From positions 1 through 64,000 of the forward strand of contig CAIYWC010000064.1 of assembly GCA_903929795.1 (NCBI GenBank): a DNA stretch of 64,000 nt. The letters run 5' to 3'. A program made the translations under genes and the position numbers. A model generated the notes under the pieces. It searched no databases. It saw nothing but the letters and a program-made list of their open reading frames with translations, and was not told the DNA's origin. Positions 16,940 to 25,935 of this stretch are shown here, one piece after another. Numbering within the stretch: position 1 is the first letter of the stretch; each line of letters starts with the position of its first letter. The DNA is from an uncultured Myxococcales bacterium (GTDB lineage Bacteria > Myxococcota_A > UBA9042).

Positions 16940-17458
16940 TCAGGCCGGCGCCATGCCGGCGCGCGCTGCACGCTTGCGCATCACCCGGGCGAACTGCCGC
17001 GCATCCCACACCGGTCCAGCGACAAATGACAGCGGGTCTTCGGCAAAAGCTGGCGAATTCTTTTCGTATTTGGCATGTCCGACCAAGTTCAGCGCCCAGC
17101 CGCCGACAAACGCGCCCGCGGCCAGCACCCACGGCGGCGAGTACCGCGGCGCCGCCAGCAAACCCACCGCGCCGCCCAGGATGAGCGGGATGCCAACCAT
17201 GTGCAGCGTGCGGTTGGTCGGGTCGGCGTGCGTCTGCTCGTAGAACGAGGTCGCCGCCGCCCAGCGCGCCTTGAAATCGCCGTGGAATTCCGGATGGCGC
17301 ACGCGCCACTGCTTCTCCAAGCCATAGACGCCGCGGCCGAACATCGCGACAGCGCTCAGCTTTTGGCCGGTCAGTAGGGCCGCGCCGCCAGCCACCGCCA
17401 GCGCTTGATCGCGACTCTCCTCGGGCATGAACGCGATGATTTTCTGCAACAGGGCCAT
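16940..17458 (-). CDS. Mpo1/DUF962-like membrane protein
   Basis: Predicted membrane protein of 172 residues. It shows the DUF962/Mpo1 pattern: FYEQTHADPTNRTLHMVGIP, then a hydrophobic hairpin (about residues 95-140), and NLVGHAKYEKNSPAFAEDP, with conserved His and Asn positions of that family. In yeast, Mpo1 is an iron-dependent dioxygenase acting on 2-hydroxy fatty acids; whether the bacterial homologue does the same is unknown. The chosen ATG at 17458 has GGAGG eight bases upstream and is preferred to two upstream in-frame starts. It faces the GH92 gene divergently and has a separate promoter. Confidence 0.8.
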   Translation of the reverse strand: MALLQKIIAFMPEESRDQALAVAGGAALLTGQKLSAVAMFGRGVYGLEKQWRVRHPEFHGDFKARWAAATSFYEQTHADPTNRTLHMVGIPLILGGAVGLLAAPRYSPPWVLAAGAFVGGWALNLVGHAKYEKNSPAFAEDPLSFVAGPVWDARQFARVMRKRAARAGMAPA

Positions 17459-17483
17459 GGCCATTTCCTCCAAGCGCGACCGC

Positions 17484-17513
17484 ACCATAGCACGCAGGTG
17501 GGGGCGCGCTCAA
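17484..17513 (-). promoter_or_regulatory. Candidate sigma70 promoter of the Mpo1-like gene
   Basis: TTGAGC, an 18-base spacer and TATGGT on the minus strand, ending 25 bases before the ATG at 17458. Confidence 0.5.
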
Positions 17514-17530
17514 CGGCGAACTGCGGGCGC

Positions 17531-17558
17531 TTGTCCTCGCAACCAGACGCGCTACCAT
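17531..17558 (+). promoter_or_regulatory. Candidate sigma70 promoter of the GH92 gene
   Basis: TTGTCC, a 16-base spacer and TACCAT, 35 bases before the ATG at 17594. Confidence 0.5.
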
Positions 17559-17593
17559 CGCGCCGCGGCGGCAGTTCGCCAGACGGGTTTCCG

Positions 17594-19924
17594 ATGCGCA
17601 TTTCGCCTTTCTTCCTGCTTGTCGTCGTTGCCGGTTGCGGCGCCAAGTCCGTTGCCTCCGCCGATGACGACGCCGCCAGCGCGGACACGGCCGCAGACGC
17701 CTGGGTGGCCGACAGCGCGGACGCTGTCGACGCCGCGGTCGAAGTCACCGCTGTCGACGAAGCGCCCCTCGCCCACGCCGTCAACCCCATGATTGGCACC
17801 AGCTTTGGCGGCGGCAACGTCGGCTCGTCGTATCCCGCGGCGACCCGGCCCTGGGGCTTGTGCAAGGTCGGGCCCGACACGCAAAATGACGGTGGCGCGG
17901 TTGGCACGCTCCATTGCAGCGGCTACCAGTACATGGACCCGTACATTTACGGCTTTTCGCACAACCGCCTGGAAGGCACCGGCGCGCCGGATTATGGCAA
18001 CCTCGCGGTCATGCCGTTCGCCACACTGGACGCGAATTCCACGTCGCGGATGGGCCGCAACTCGACCTACAGCCACGACACCGAAAAGGCCGAGGCGGGC
18101 TACTACGCGGTGACGCTGGACAAGCCGCACGTGCGCGCGGAGATGACGGCGACGACGCGATGTGCGCATCATCGCTACACATTTCAGGACGCGGGCGCGA
18201 CTGGCGGGGTGCTCATCGACCTGGCGACGTCGATCGCCAAGGGCGTGACCGGCGCGGCGAACGTGCAGCTCGATGCCGCGACGCAGTCGGTGCGCGGGCA
18301 GCTGCTGAACATCGGAGATTTCTCCAGTCGTTTCGGTGGGTTTCCGGTTTTTTTCGAGGCGCGCTTCAACCGGCCTTGGCAAGAGGCGGGCGTCTGGACC
18401 GACGGCGTGATCCAGCCCGGCGTCGACGCGACCAGCACGACCGCGGTGCCGTCCAACATCGGCGCGTGGGCGAAATTTGCCGATCTGGCGACCCAACCGA
18501 TTGAGCTGCAACTATGTATTTCTTATACAGATCTAGATGGGGCTAATACGGCGCTGATCGTTGAGATGCCAACCTTCGATTTCGACGGCACGCGCAAGGC
18601 CGCGCTGATGGAGTGGCAAAAGGCCCTGGAGATCATTGAGATCGACGCGCCGACGGCCGATGAACGGACGATCTTCTACAGCGCGCTGTACCGCACGATG
18701 CAGATGCCGACGATTTGGAGCGACGTGGATCGCCGCTATCGCGGATTTGACAATAAAATTCATCAATTGACCGACGGGAACTACGTGACCGATCTGTCGC
18801 TGTGGGACACGTTTCGCACCGAGAACCCGCTGAACGTGCTGCTGTGGCCTCAGGTGGCGCGCGACACGGTGCGGTCGCTCGCGGCGATGACGGCGCAGGG
18901 CGGCCATCCGCCGCAGTGGGCGCTGGCGACGGGCGATACCGGCAGCATGATCGCCTATCACTCCGCGGCCGTAGCGGCGGATGCCATCGCCAAGGGCGTG
19001 ACCGATTTTGACGCGCAAACACTGTACGACGGCCTGATGGCGCAGGTTGCGACCGAGACGACCGGCTTTGAGTGCCTGGCGACGTACATGAAAGTCGGCT
19101 ATTGCACGCGCGAGGCGGACAGCGGTTCGGTGTCGAAAACCCTGGAATACTCCTTTGATGACGCGTGTTTGGCGACCATGGCGACGTTCCTGAAGCATCC
19201 AGACGACGCGGCGATGTTGCAAAAGCGCAGCGCGAGCTACAAGCAGCTGTGGGACAGCAAGACGCAGTTCTTTCGCGCTCGCCACGCCGCCGATGGCTCG
19301 TTCACGTCGCCGTTTGTCCCTGAAAACTGGTCGTTTTCCAATGACGAGTACGTCGAAGGCAGCGCTTGGCAGTGGAACTTCTTTGCGCCGCACGACCCCG
19401 CGGGCCTGCGCGGCCTGTACCCAAGCGACGCCGATTTTGTGACAAAGCTCAACAGTTTCTTTCAGTTGGAGTCCGACAGCTTCAGCTTCTACGTGCCCAA
19501 CGGCTACTACTTCCAGGGCAACGAGCCGGACATCCTGTCCAGCACCCTGTTTTCCGACGCCGGACGGCCGGACTTGAGCGACAAATGGACGCGCTGGGTC
19601 GCCGACAATTGCTACACCAACGTGCCCGATGGCCTGGTCGGCAACGACGACGCCGGCACGCTGAGCGCTTGGTACGTCTTCGCCGCCCTGGGCCTGATGC
19701 CGCGCCCGGGCCAGCCTGGCTACGACGTCGTCGCGCCGCGGTTTGACAAGATCACGCTGCACCTGGCCGGCGGTGACGTGACGGTGACGGCGCCCGGCGC
19801 GCATGCCCAGAAGCTGTCGGGCGCCGTGGCCTGGAATGGCACGACGCTGAAGAAACGCTGGGTGGACCACAGCGCGCTGGCGACGGGCGGCGCGATGGCG
19901 TGGTCGGGTGCGGTCAAGCAGTAG
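17594..19924 (+). CDS. GH92 family alpha-mannosidase lipoprotein
   Basis: Surface or periplasmic calcium-dependent exo-alpha-mannosidase of glycoside hydrolase family 92, 776 residues. The signal peptide ends at lipobox VAGC (Cys15), followed by an Asp/Ala-rich tether to about residue 55. Family motifs are NPMIGT with SYPAATRPWG, GFSHNRLEGTG, SLWDTFRTENPL, YVEGSAWQWNFF and GNEPDI, spanning both the N-terminal beta domain and the (alpha/alpha)6 catalytic domain. GH92 enzymes trim mannose from N-glycans or mannans, so a predatory or saprophytic lifestyle is possible. No other carbohydrate-use genes are adjacent. The start at 17594 is chosen for the lipobox, because the open frame reads on upstream through the promoter. 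Confidence 0.93.
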   Translation: MRISPFFLLVVVAGCGAKSVASADDDAASADTAADAWVADSADAVDAAVEVTAVDEAPLAHAVNPMIGTSFGGGNVGSSYPAATRPWGLCKVGPDTQNDGGAVGTLHCSGYQYMDPYIYGFSHNRLEGTGAPDYGNLAVMPFATLDANSTSRMGRNSTYSHDTEKAEAGYYAVTLDKPHVRAEMTATTRCAHHRYTFQDAGATGGVLIDLATSIAKGVTGAANVQLDAATQSVRGQLLNIGDFSSRFGGFPVFFEARFNRPWQEAGVWTDGVIQPGVDATSTTAVPSNIGAWAKFADLATQPIELQLCISYTDLDGANTALIVEMPTFDFDGTRKAALMEWQKALEIIEIDAPTADERTIFYSALYRTMQMPTIWSDVDRRYRGFDNKIHQLTDGNYVTDLSLWDTFRTENPLNVLLWPQVARDTVRSLAAMTAQGGHPPQWALATGDTGSMIAYHSAAVAADAIAKGVTDFDAQTLYDGLMAQVATETTGFECLATYMKVGYCTREADSGSVSKTLEYSFDDACLATMATFLKHPDDAAMLQKRSASYKQLWDSKTQFFRARHAADGSFTSPFVPENWSFSNDEYVEGSAWQWNFFAPHDPAGLRGLYPSDADFVTKLNSFFQLESDSFSFYVPNGYYFQGNEPDILSSTLFSDAGRPDLSDKWTRWVADNCYTNVPDGLVGNDDAGTLSAWYVFAALGLMPRPGQPGYDVVAPRFDKITLHLAGGDVTVTAPGAHAQKLSGAVAWNGTTLKKRWVDHSALATGGAMAWSGAVKQ

Positions 19925-19962
19925 GCGTTTGGTTTATTGAACAGTTTCGATGGCTTGCGCGC

Positions 19963-21000
19963 CTACGGCTTGCCGGTCGTGCACGCGCCGTTCACGCACG
20001 TGACCGGCACCGCGTTCGTCGTCAGCACGGAGCCGTCGTCGAGCTTGGTGGGTGCGGGCGGGCAGTTGCACAAACCCATCGTACTTACGCAAGTTTTCTC
20101 GAGAGCGTCGTAGCTCGGCTTGGCGAATTTGGCGATGCCGGTGAACATGAGGGAGCCGCAGCAATCGAGCGTCTCGATCGCGAAATCGCAGTCGCTGCTG
20201 GCCGCGCAGGTCTTGACCGGCTTGGGCTCCTGCAGGCCTTGTGCGGTACAAGTCGGCGTCGCGCTTGGGATTGTACTGCGGCACGTGCCAAAAACGCACT
20301 TGGCGGCGAAGTCCGTGGCCGTGAACGAGCTGTAGCCGTCCTCGGCCATCGTCTGGAATTCCGCGCAGCCGCAGCCGGGGTATTGGCCTTCGCATTGCGT
20401 TTCGGTGGTGCTGAACGGGGCCATTTCGCACGCGAGCAGGCCCCAGGCGACCTTGGTGCCGCAGCAGTTGATCTGGTGAAACGCCACCGCGCAGTCGCTG
20501 TCTGCGCCGCATGTCTTGGAAAACGTGGGGAAAAACGTCGGGTTTCCGGCGCCGCAGCTGGGGCTGGGGATGACGTCGTCGGTTGTGCAGATGTCGCCAA
20601 GCGCGCCGTCCGGGCCGCTGTCGACCGCGTCGGGCACGTCGGGCTGCTGGATGTCCGGGCCTTCCGCTTGGCACTGCGGGCCGTTGCCCATGTTCATGCA
20701 GCTGTACGGCGGGCAGCACGGATTCTTCTTGGCGTCGATCGGGCAGGCGGTGAAGAGCGGGAGGCATTGGCCCCCATCCGGCGCATCGGGGGTCACCACG
20801 TCGCCCAGGACGTCCGTTGTTGCATCCACAAGCACGTCCGTTGCGATATCCGCAAGCGCGTCCGTCCCGGCGACCGCATCCGTCCCGCTGATGTCAGTCA
20901 CCGCGCCGCTGTCCGCATCCGCGGCGGTCGGCCCTGCGCCGGAATCATTGCCGCATGCGGCCAGCCACAGACCCAGACCCATCGCGACGACGCTGCGCAT
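19963..21000 (-). CDS. Cysteine-rich lipoprotein with a duplicated CCG module
   Basis: Predicted surface lipoprotein of 345 residues, function unknown. Lipobox LAAC places the modified Cys at 16. An Asp/Thr/Ala tether runs to about 75, then a short Cys cluster with NPCCPPYSC. The second half is an imperfect tandem duplication of about 90 residues: CGADSDCAVAFHQINCCG and CAASSDCDFAIETLDCCG open the two copies, and CVFGTCRSTIP and CVNGACTTGKP close them. Even Cys spacing suggests disulfides outside the cytoplasm. It starts 11 bases after the upstream lipoprotein stop with GGGAG, so both are in one transcript. Confidence 0.72.
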   Translation of the reverse strand: MRSVVAMGLGLWLAACGNDSGAGPTAADADSGAVTDISGTDAVAGTDALADIATDVLVDATTDVLGDVVTPDAPDGGQCLPLFTACPIDAKKNPCCPPYSCMNMGNGPQCQAEGPDIQQPDVPDAVDSGPDGALGDICTTDDVIPSPSCGAGNPTFFPTFSKTCGADSDCAVAFHQINCCGTKVAWGLLACEMAPFSTTETQCEGQYPGCGCAEFQTMAEDGYSSFTATDFAAKCVFGTCRSTIPSATPTCTAQGLQEPKPVKTCAASSDCDFAIETLDCCGSLMFTGIAKFAKPSYDALEKTCVSTMGLCNCPPAPTKLDDGSVLTTNAVPVTCVNGACTTGKP

Positions 21001-21011
21001 GTCAAAACTCC

Positions 21012-22130
21012 CTAGGGCGCGGCGCCCGTCGGCGCGCACGAGGACACGCCCGCGCCGGTGACGGTATAGCCAATGTTGCTCAGCACTTGGGTGACAGAGC
21101 CGGTCGTCGGGTCGAGCTTCCAGACGTTGGTTGAAATGTCCGTGTAGCTCTGGAAAAACAGGTAGAAATTGCCGCCCCACTGCGCGAACGCCCAGGCTTG
21201 CGTGCTGTTGAACACGCTGGCGGGCAGCGGCCAGTTCTTGGCGGACGTGGTGGCGTTGGTCTTGTCGATCTGCCGGACGCTGGGCGGGCTGGAATCCGGG
21301 AAGAAGCCGAACAATTCGCCCTTGCCGTTGCCGGTCAGGTCCGCGCCGCCGGCGATGTCGATGGTCGCCACGTTGCTGACGGCCATGCTGGGAAACGCGA
21401 TGTTGCCCAACAGGTTCTTGGTCGTCTGGAAGCTGGAAGCCGCGCCGCCGGCGATGAACAGCGTCTCGTCCTGGCTGCCAGCGCCGTTGGACGAGAAGCC
21501 CATGCCGAACAATTCCAAGCCCTTGGTGTTGGGCTTGTATGCGGTCGACTGGCACGTCGCGTCGACGGTGCTGACCTTGAAGACGCCTTCGCCGGTGGGC
21601 GTGAGCGCGCCGCTTTGGTACAGCACCCAGGCATTCGCGTTGCGATCCACGGACATGGAGAACGGCGTGCCGCTGGCGTTGCAGTTCAGCGTGCCGATGA
21701 GCTTGAATGTCAGCTTGTCCGGCGTGAAGCTGAGCAGCTCGTTTTGCTCGGTGACCACGTAGACAATCAGCGCGCGCTCATTGCAGTTGGAGTTGACACC
21801 GCTGGTATCGCTGCCGCCGGTCGCGGCATCCGGGTTGTCGAAAAAGCCGTCCAGATCGCCGATGTCGTCGGTGCTGCCGCTGTCGGCGAGGCTCGCGTCG
21901 TCCGAGCCGATCGCGTCGCTGTCGGTGGTGTCGCCGCCTGTCTGGCCGATCGTGTCGCCGGTGGCGGTGTCGTTGCCGGTGCCGGTGACGTCGCTCGCCA
22001 GGCAGCCGGTCGCGGACTTGCTGTCGCAGCCCTTGGCGTCGGCTGCGGAGAGGACGCCGCCGCCGCCGCCGGCGACGGTGGCGCTGCAAGCGGCGAGGCT
22101 GAGGAGGGCGAGGCAAACGGTCAGGCGCAT
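21012..22130 (-). CDS. Lipoprotein with Asp/Gly/Thr-rich tether and beta-propeller-like body
   Basis: Predicted lipoprotein of 372 residues. Lipobox LAAC gives a modified Cys at 15. Residues 20-110 are low complexity (GGGGG, then Gly/Asp/Thr/Ser runs). The rest has repeated beta blocks: LIVYVVTEQNELLSFTP, NANAWVLYQSGALTP, GGADLTGNGKGELFGFFP, AFAQWGGNFYLFFQSYT. This resembles a small propeller of the PQQ/NHL or WD type, by strand pattern only. GGAG precedes the ATG at 22130 and a promoter lies 27 bases further. The frame reads far upstream, but only as antisense of the DRE-TIM gene. Confidence 0.72.
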   Translation of the reverse strand: MRLTVCLALLSLAACSATVAGGGGGVLSAADAKGCDSKSATGCLASDVTGTGNDTATGDTIGQTGGDTTDSDAIGSDDASLADSGSTDDIGDLDGFFDNPDAATGGSDTSGVNSNCNERALIVYVVTEQNELLSFTPDKLTFKLIGTLNCNASGTPFSMSVDRNANAWVLYQSGALTPTGEGVFKVSTVDATCQSTAYKPNTKGLELFGMGFSSNGAGSQDETLFIAGGAASSFQTTKNLLGNIAFPSMAVSNVATIDIAGGADLTGNGKGELFGFFPDSSPPSVRQIDKTNATTSAKNWPLPASVFNSTQAWAFAQWGGNFYLFFQSYTDISTNVWKLDPTTGSVTQVLSNIGYTVTGAGVSSCAPTGAAP

Positions 22131-22156
22131 GGGGACTCCGGCGGTGTTCAGGCTGA

Positions 22157-22185
22157 ACGATACTCTCGCCATGCCGCGCGCACAA
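22157..22185 (-). promoter_or_regulatory. Candidate sigma70 promoter of the two-lipoprotein operon
   Basis: TTGTGC, a 17-base spacer and TATCGT on the minus strand. The same -10 (TATCGT) and a 17-base spacer occur in front of the metzincin lipoprotein gene. Confidence 0.55.
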
Positions 22186-22385
22186 CGCTCTGCGTGCGGA
22201 CCCACACCGAACGCCAGATGCGGGCCAGCAAGCCGGTGCCACGCGGACTGAGGCGCGAGCGCGTTCCGAGGGTGGCGCGCGTGGGCACCGGACGTTGGAA
22301 CGGGAACTTCGGCGAGCTTGTTTTCACGGTCGCCAAAAAGCTGTGGTAGGATGGGGCTTGGTGACGCCGTCACAGGAGGCCCGTC

Positions 22386-23681
22386 ATGGCAGCGCGCGAC
22401 ACGGTTCTTGGCCCCGGCGAGGGCGACATCATCTACGACTGGAACGAGGTCAAGCGCCACGCGCCGCCGATCCAGCACAAGTTCAAGCTGGTGGACGAGA
22501 CGCTGCGCGACGGCATCCAGTCGCCGTCGATCACGAACCCGCCGATTGCCGCCAAGCTGGAGATCCTGCGCTGCATGGAGGCGCTGGGCATCGAAGTCGC
22601 GGACGTGGGCCTGCCGGGCGCGGGTGCACAGGCGGTGGCGGACGTGACGCGGCTGGTCGAGGAAATTCGCGACGAGAAGCTGAAGATCGAGCCGAACTGC
22701 GCGGCGCGCACGCACCAGGCGGATGTGCAAGCGGTGGTCGACATCAGCCAGAAAACGGGCGTGAAAATCGAGGTTTGTGGCTTTCTGGGCAGCTCGCCGG
22801 TGCGCCAGTTGGTCGAGAACTGGGAAGTGCCGCACATGACCAAGCTGGTCACGGATGCCACGGATCTGGCGGTGAAAAATGGCTTGCCGTTCTCGTTTGT
22901 CACGGAAGACACGGTGCGCTCGCATCCCGAGACGCTGCGCACGCTGTTCAAGGCGGCGATTGACCACGGCGCGACCCGGCTGATCCTGTGCGACACCGTC
23001 GGGCACGCGACGCCGGACGGGCTGTACAACCTCCTTGAATTTACGCGCAAAGTCATCGACGAGACGGGCGCGAAGATCGAGCTGGACTGGCACGGGCACA
23101 ATGACCGCGGGCTGTCGCTGACGCTGTGCCTGTCGGCGCTGGAATTTGGCATCGATCGCGTGCATGGGACCTGTCTGGGCGTGGGCGAGCGCGTCGGCAA
23201 CGCCAGCATCGACCAGACGCTGCTGAACCTGAACCTGCTGGGCGTGATCGATCGCGACCTCCGGGCGCTGCGCACGTATGTGGACACGGTCAGCAAGTAC
23301 TACGGCGTGGAAATTCCCTATAATTATCCGGCTTTTGGTCACGACGCGTTCCGGACCGCGACCGGCGTGCATGCCGCGGCGATCGCCAAGGCGCTGATGA
23401 TGGGCCGCCGGGATCTCGCGGACCGCGTGTATTCGTCGGTGGCGGCGAGCGAAGTGGGCTGTAAACAGCTTGTGGAGATTGGCTTTTACAGCGGCAAGGC
23501 GAACGTGCAGGTCTGGCTGATCGAGCGCGGCCTGGAGGTCACGGAGCCGCGCGTGCAGGCGATTCTGACGCGCGCCAAGCTGGGCACGGCGACGCTGACG
23601 GACGCCGAGATCCTCCAGACGCTGGCGGAGGCGGGGCTGCTCGACGCCCAGCGGTCGACGTCCCAGCCCACGGCGATTTGA
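22386..23681 (+). CDS. DRE-TIM metallolyase, 2-isopropylmalate/homocitrate synthase-like
   Basis: Acyl-CoA-dependent aldol enzyme of 431 residues that joins acetyl-CoA to a 2-oxoacid. The catalytic DETLRDG is at 37-43, the metal-site HGHNDRG near 242, and GVGERVGNASIDQTLLNLNLLG near 275, the signature shared by LeuA, NifV and Lys20. It lacks the C-terminal LeuA regulatory domain of about 130 residues, so leucine feedback in the usual way is unlikely. A conserved end segment VGCKQLVEIGFYSGKANV is present. Isopropylmalate, homocitrate or citramalate synthesis cannot be separated by eye. Its stop is six bases before the RCK gene, suggesting cotranscription, although the functions seem unrelated. 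Confidence 0.88.
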   Translation: MAARDTVLGPGEGDIIYDWNEVKRHAPPIQHKFKLVDETLRDGIQSPSITNPPIAAKLEILRCMEALGIEVADVGLPGAGAQAVADVTRLVEEIRDEKLKIEPNCAARTHQADVQAVVDISQKTGVKIEVCGFLGSSPVRQLVENWEVPHMTKLVTDATDLAVKNGLPFSFVTEDTVRSHPETLRTLFKAAIDHGATRLILCDTVGHATPDGLYNLLEFTRKVIDETGAKIELDWHGHNDRGLSLTLCLSALEFGIDRVHGTCLGVGERVGNASIDQTLLNLNLLGVIDRDLRALRTYVDTVSKYYGVEIPYNYPAFGHDAFRTATGVHAAAIAKALMMGRRDLADRVYSSVAASEVGCKQLVEIGFYSGKANVQVWLIERGLEVTEPRVQAILTRAKLGTATLTDAEILQTLAEAGLLDAQRSTSQPTAI

Positions 23682-23687
23682 TCGACG

Positions 23688-25082
23688 ATGGCTGCCACCG
23701 GCGATTTACCCATTCTGGTCATTGGCTTGGACCCGGTCGGGCAGGCCATCGTGCATCGCCTCCATGCGCTGCGCGTGCCTGTGCGCGTGGCGCTGACGCC
23801 GTCCGACCGCCTACGGCACGGCGCGATGCTGGACGCGCTGGGCGTCGAAACGCTCGACGTGGGCGAAGTGTGGCACAACGACCTCGGCCAGCTGGAGCTC
23901 GCCCGCCACGGCGCAGTGGTGCTGGCTGGCGACGACGACGCGGAGAACGTCGATGCGTGCCTGGTCGCGCGGCGGTGCTGCGGCGAAGTGCCGATTGCGG
24001 TTCGTGTTTCCGATCAGACCCTGGTGCGATTCCTGCGCATGACCGTGCCGCACGTGGACGCCTATTCAATGGGCTCGACGACGGCGCCGGTCGCCGCCGA
24101 GCTGGCCATGCAGATCCTCGCCAAGCGCGCGCCCAACCGTCCGGACCGGCCGCTGCCCAAACGCGCGCGGTCGGCCGATCTGTCGCGCGCCAGCCAGCTG
24201 CTGCTCGCGCTGCTGGGCGCGTGCATGTTGCTGGTGCCGGTCGTCGCTGTCGGCTACCAGCGCGTGCTGCAGGTGCCGTTGTCGCGGGCGTTCGTGCTGG
24301 CGTGGCGCAACCTGCTGGCCAGCGGTCTGGAAGATCCGCTGCTGGGCCACGTTTCGCCGTTTGTGCACGCCGCGCCGCTGCTGCTGTCGGTGGCCGGTCG
24401 GGTCATTCTCGCGTGCCTGACCGGTTTGGTCGTCGATTGGCTGATCACGCGGCGTTTCGCGCCGCTGCTGGCCAGCATGCCGGTGCGGCTACGCGACCAT
24501 GTCGTCGTCTTTGGCGCGGGAAACGTCGGCGCGCGGGTCGCGGAATTGTTGCACAAACGCAAGATCGCGGTCGCCGTCGTGGAATCGTCCGGCCATCTGC
24601 GCAACGTCCAGCGGCTGCGCTCGCGCGGCATTCCGGTGGTGGTCGGCGACGCGACGGTGGACGAAACGCTGGATTTGGCCAACGCGTGGCGCGCGGGGCT
24701 GTGCCTGGCGCTGACGAATTCGGACGCGGTCAACCTGCACGTCGGACTGCAGCTTGCGGACAAGAAGATCGGCGTGCCGGTGGTGGTGCGGCTGCTCTCG
24801 CCGGAGCTGAGCGGGCTGGTGGCGGAGCAGTCCAGCATGACGCCCGTGTCGCCGGTGGCGGAGACCGCGAGCCACGTCTGCCGGACGGTGGCGCACATGC
24901 GGTCGGACCGGCTGAAGCACCGCGATCAGGCCGTTTTGCTGGCGGAACCGGTGCGCAATACCGGACGTTACGCGGGCGCTGAATTCGAGCCGGCGCCGAT
25001 CGGCTCGGAGCCGGCGCCTGGCGAATCGCCGGAACCAGGTCGGCCGGCTGGCGGGGAAACGGATGCTGAAACGCGGACTTGA
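23688..25082 (+). CDS. RCK-2TM-RCK membrane protein (TrkA_N domains, K+ channel-like)
   Basis: Predicted inner-membrane protein of 464 residues with two cytoplasmic NAD-binding TrkA_N/RCK domains around a two-helix membrane part. Domain 1 starts LVIGLDPVGQAIVH (about 10-24) and ends near 140. Transmembrane helices lie at about 168-188 and 225-250. Domain 2 starts VVVFGAGNVGARVAELL (about 267-283). The order resembles MthK/TrkA-type potassium channels duplicated at the N-terminus, but the segment between the helices, LEDPLLGHVSPFVHA, contains no TxGYG selectivity filter. The C-terminal 50 residues are Pro/Glu-rich. It overlaps the next gene by 20 bases, suggesting translational coupling. Confidence 0.83.
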   Translation: MAATGDLPILVIGLDPVGQAIVHRLHALRVPVRVALTPSDRLRHGAMLDALGVETLDVGEVWHNDLGQLELARHGAVVLAGDDDAENVDACLVARRCCGEVPIAVRVSDQTLVRFLRMTVPHVDAYSMGSTTAPVAAELAMQILAKRAPNRPDRPLPKRARSADLSRASQLLLALLGACMLLVPVVAVGYQRVLQVPLSRAFVLAWRNLLASGLEDPLLGHVSPFVHAAPLLLSVAGRVILACLTGLVVDWLITRRFAPLLASMPVRLRDHVVVFGAGNVGARVAELLHKRKIAVAVVESSGHLRNVQRLRSRGIPVVVGDATVDETLDLANAWRAGLCLALTNSDAVNLHVGLQLADKKIGVPVVVRLLSPELSGLVAEQSSMTPVSPVAETASHVCRTVAHMRSDRLKHRDQAVLLAEPVRNTGRYAGAEFEPAPIGSEPAPGESPEPGRPAGGETDAETRT

Positions 25083-25926
25083 GCTGCTCGTGGGCGCGCT
25101 GCTGGTGTTGCCGCTGACCGCCCATGGCGCGGAGCCGGTCGGGCTGGCCACGGCGCCGAGCCCGACGCAGCTGCCGACCGATGCGGAGCTGGACGAAGCT
25201 TGGGCGCGGGTGCTGCTGCGCGCCAATCCTGGGCCGTTTCAATACTGCGCGTACGAAATTACGGCGCGGGGCAATGCCGGCGTCGCGTCGCACGTGCGCG
25301 GCGTGATGGGCCGCAAAGACCCGGAGACGCGCACCGAGCTGGTGGCGCGCCAAGCGCTGCGCGTTGTCCTCGGGCAGCTGCGCGATCTGGGCGCGCTGGC
25401 GCTCGCGCACCCGGAGCTGCCGTGGCGTCAGGTGGCGAAAGTGTCGCCCAAGCCGCTGAAAGGCAAAGATAAAGCCCGCGCGGTGGCGGATTCCGTGCTC
25501 GCGCCGCCGGACCCGCTGTGGACGCCGGACACGGCTTTGGTCCCGGTGTACGAGCTGTCGTTTCGCTTGGGCGGCAGGGAAAACACGTTTCTGGTGGCGG
25601 ATCCTGCCAACCAGCCCGACGCACGATACGCTGAATTTATCAGGATTGTCAGGGACTTCGCGATCCGGCACGCCGGCGAGATCGGCTTCCATGCGCCGAC
25701 CGGCGACGAAGGTCGGCAGGGCTACCTGTTTGTCGACAGCGTGCCCGGCGCGGTGGTGAGCGTCGATGGCGCGCCGCTGGAGGGCGAGACGCCGATCCTC
25801 GCGTACCCGGTCGGCGCGGGAAGCCATACCGTCCTGCTGGAGAACAAGCTGCGCGGATTAACAAAGGAAATCAAAGTGTTGGTGCAGCCTGGCGTGACGA
25901 CCTCCGTCGAAATCGACTTGCGCTGA
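25063..25926 (+). CDS. Secreted PEGA-domain protein
   Basis: Exported protein of 287 residues. A signal peptide (residues 1-22, ending AHG or HGA) is followed by a globular part I do not recognise, and by a C-terminal PEGA domain from about 218: GYLFVDSVPGAVVSVDG, then PILAYPVGAGSHTVLLEN and a strand-rich end. PEGA domains are found in surface and envelope proteins and usually mediate protein or cell-wall contacts. It overlaps the RCK gene by 20 bases and the next gene follows after nine bases, so the three are one operon. Confidence 0.8.
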   Translation: MLKRGLELLVGALLVLPLTAHGAEPVGLATAPSPTQLPTDAELDEAWARVLLRANPGPFQYCAYEITARGNAGVASHVRGVMGRKDPETRTELVARQALRVVLGQLRDLGALALAHPELPWRQVAKVSPKPLKGKDKARAVADSVLAPPDPLWTPDTALVPVYELSFRLGGRENTFLVADPANQPDARYAEFIRIVRDFAIRHAGEIGFHAPTGDEGRQGYLFVDSVPGAVVSVDGAPLEGETPILAYPVGAGSHTVLLENKLRGLTKEIKVLVQPGVTTSVEIDLR

Positions 25927-25935
25927 GCGGGGCAG

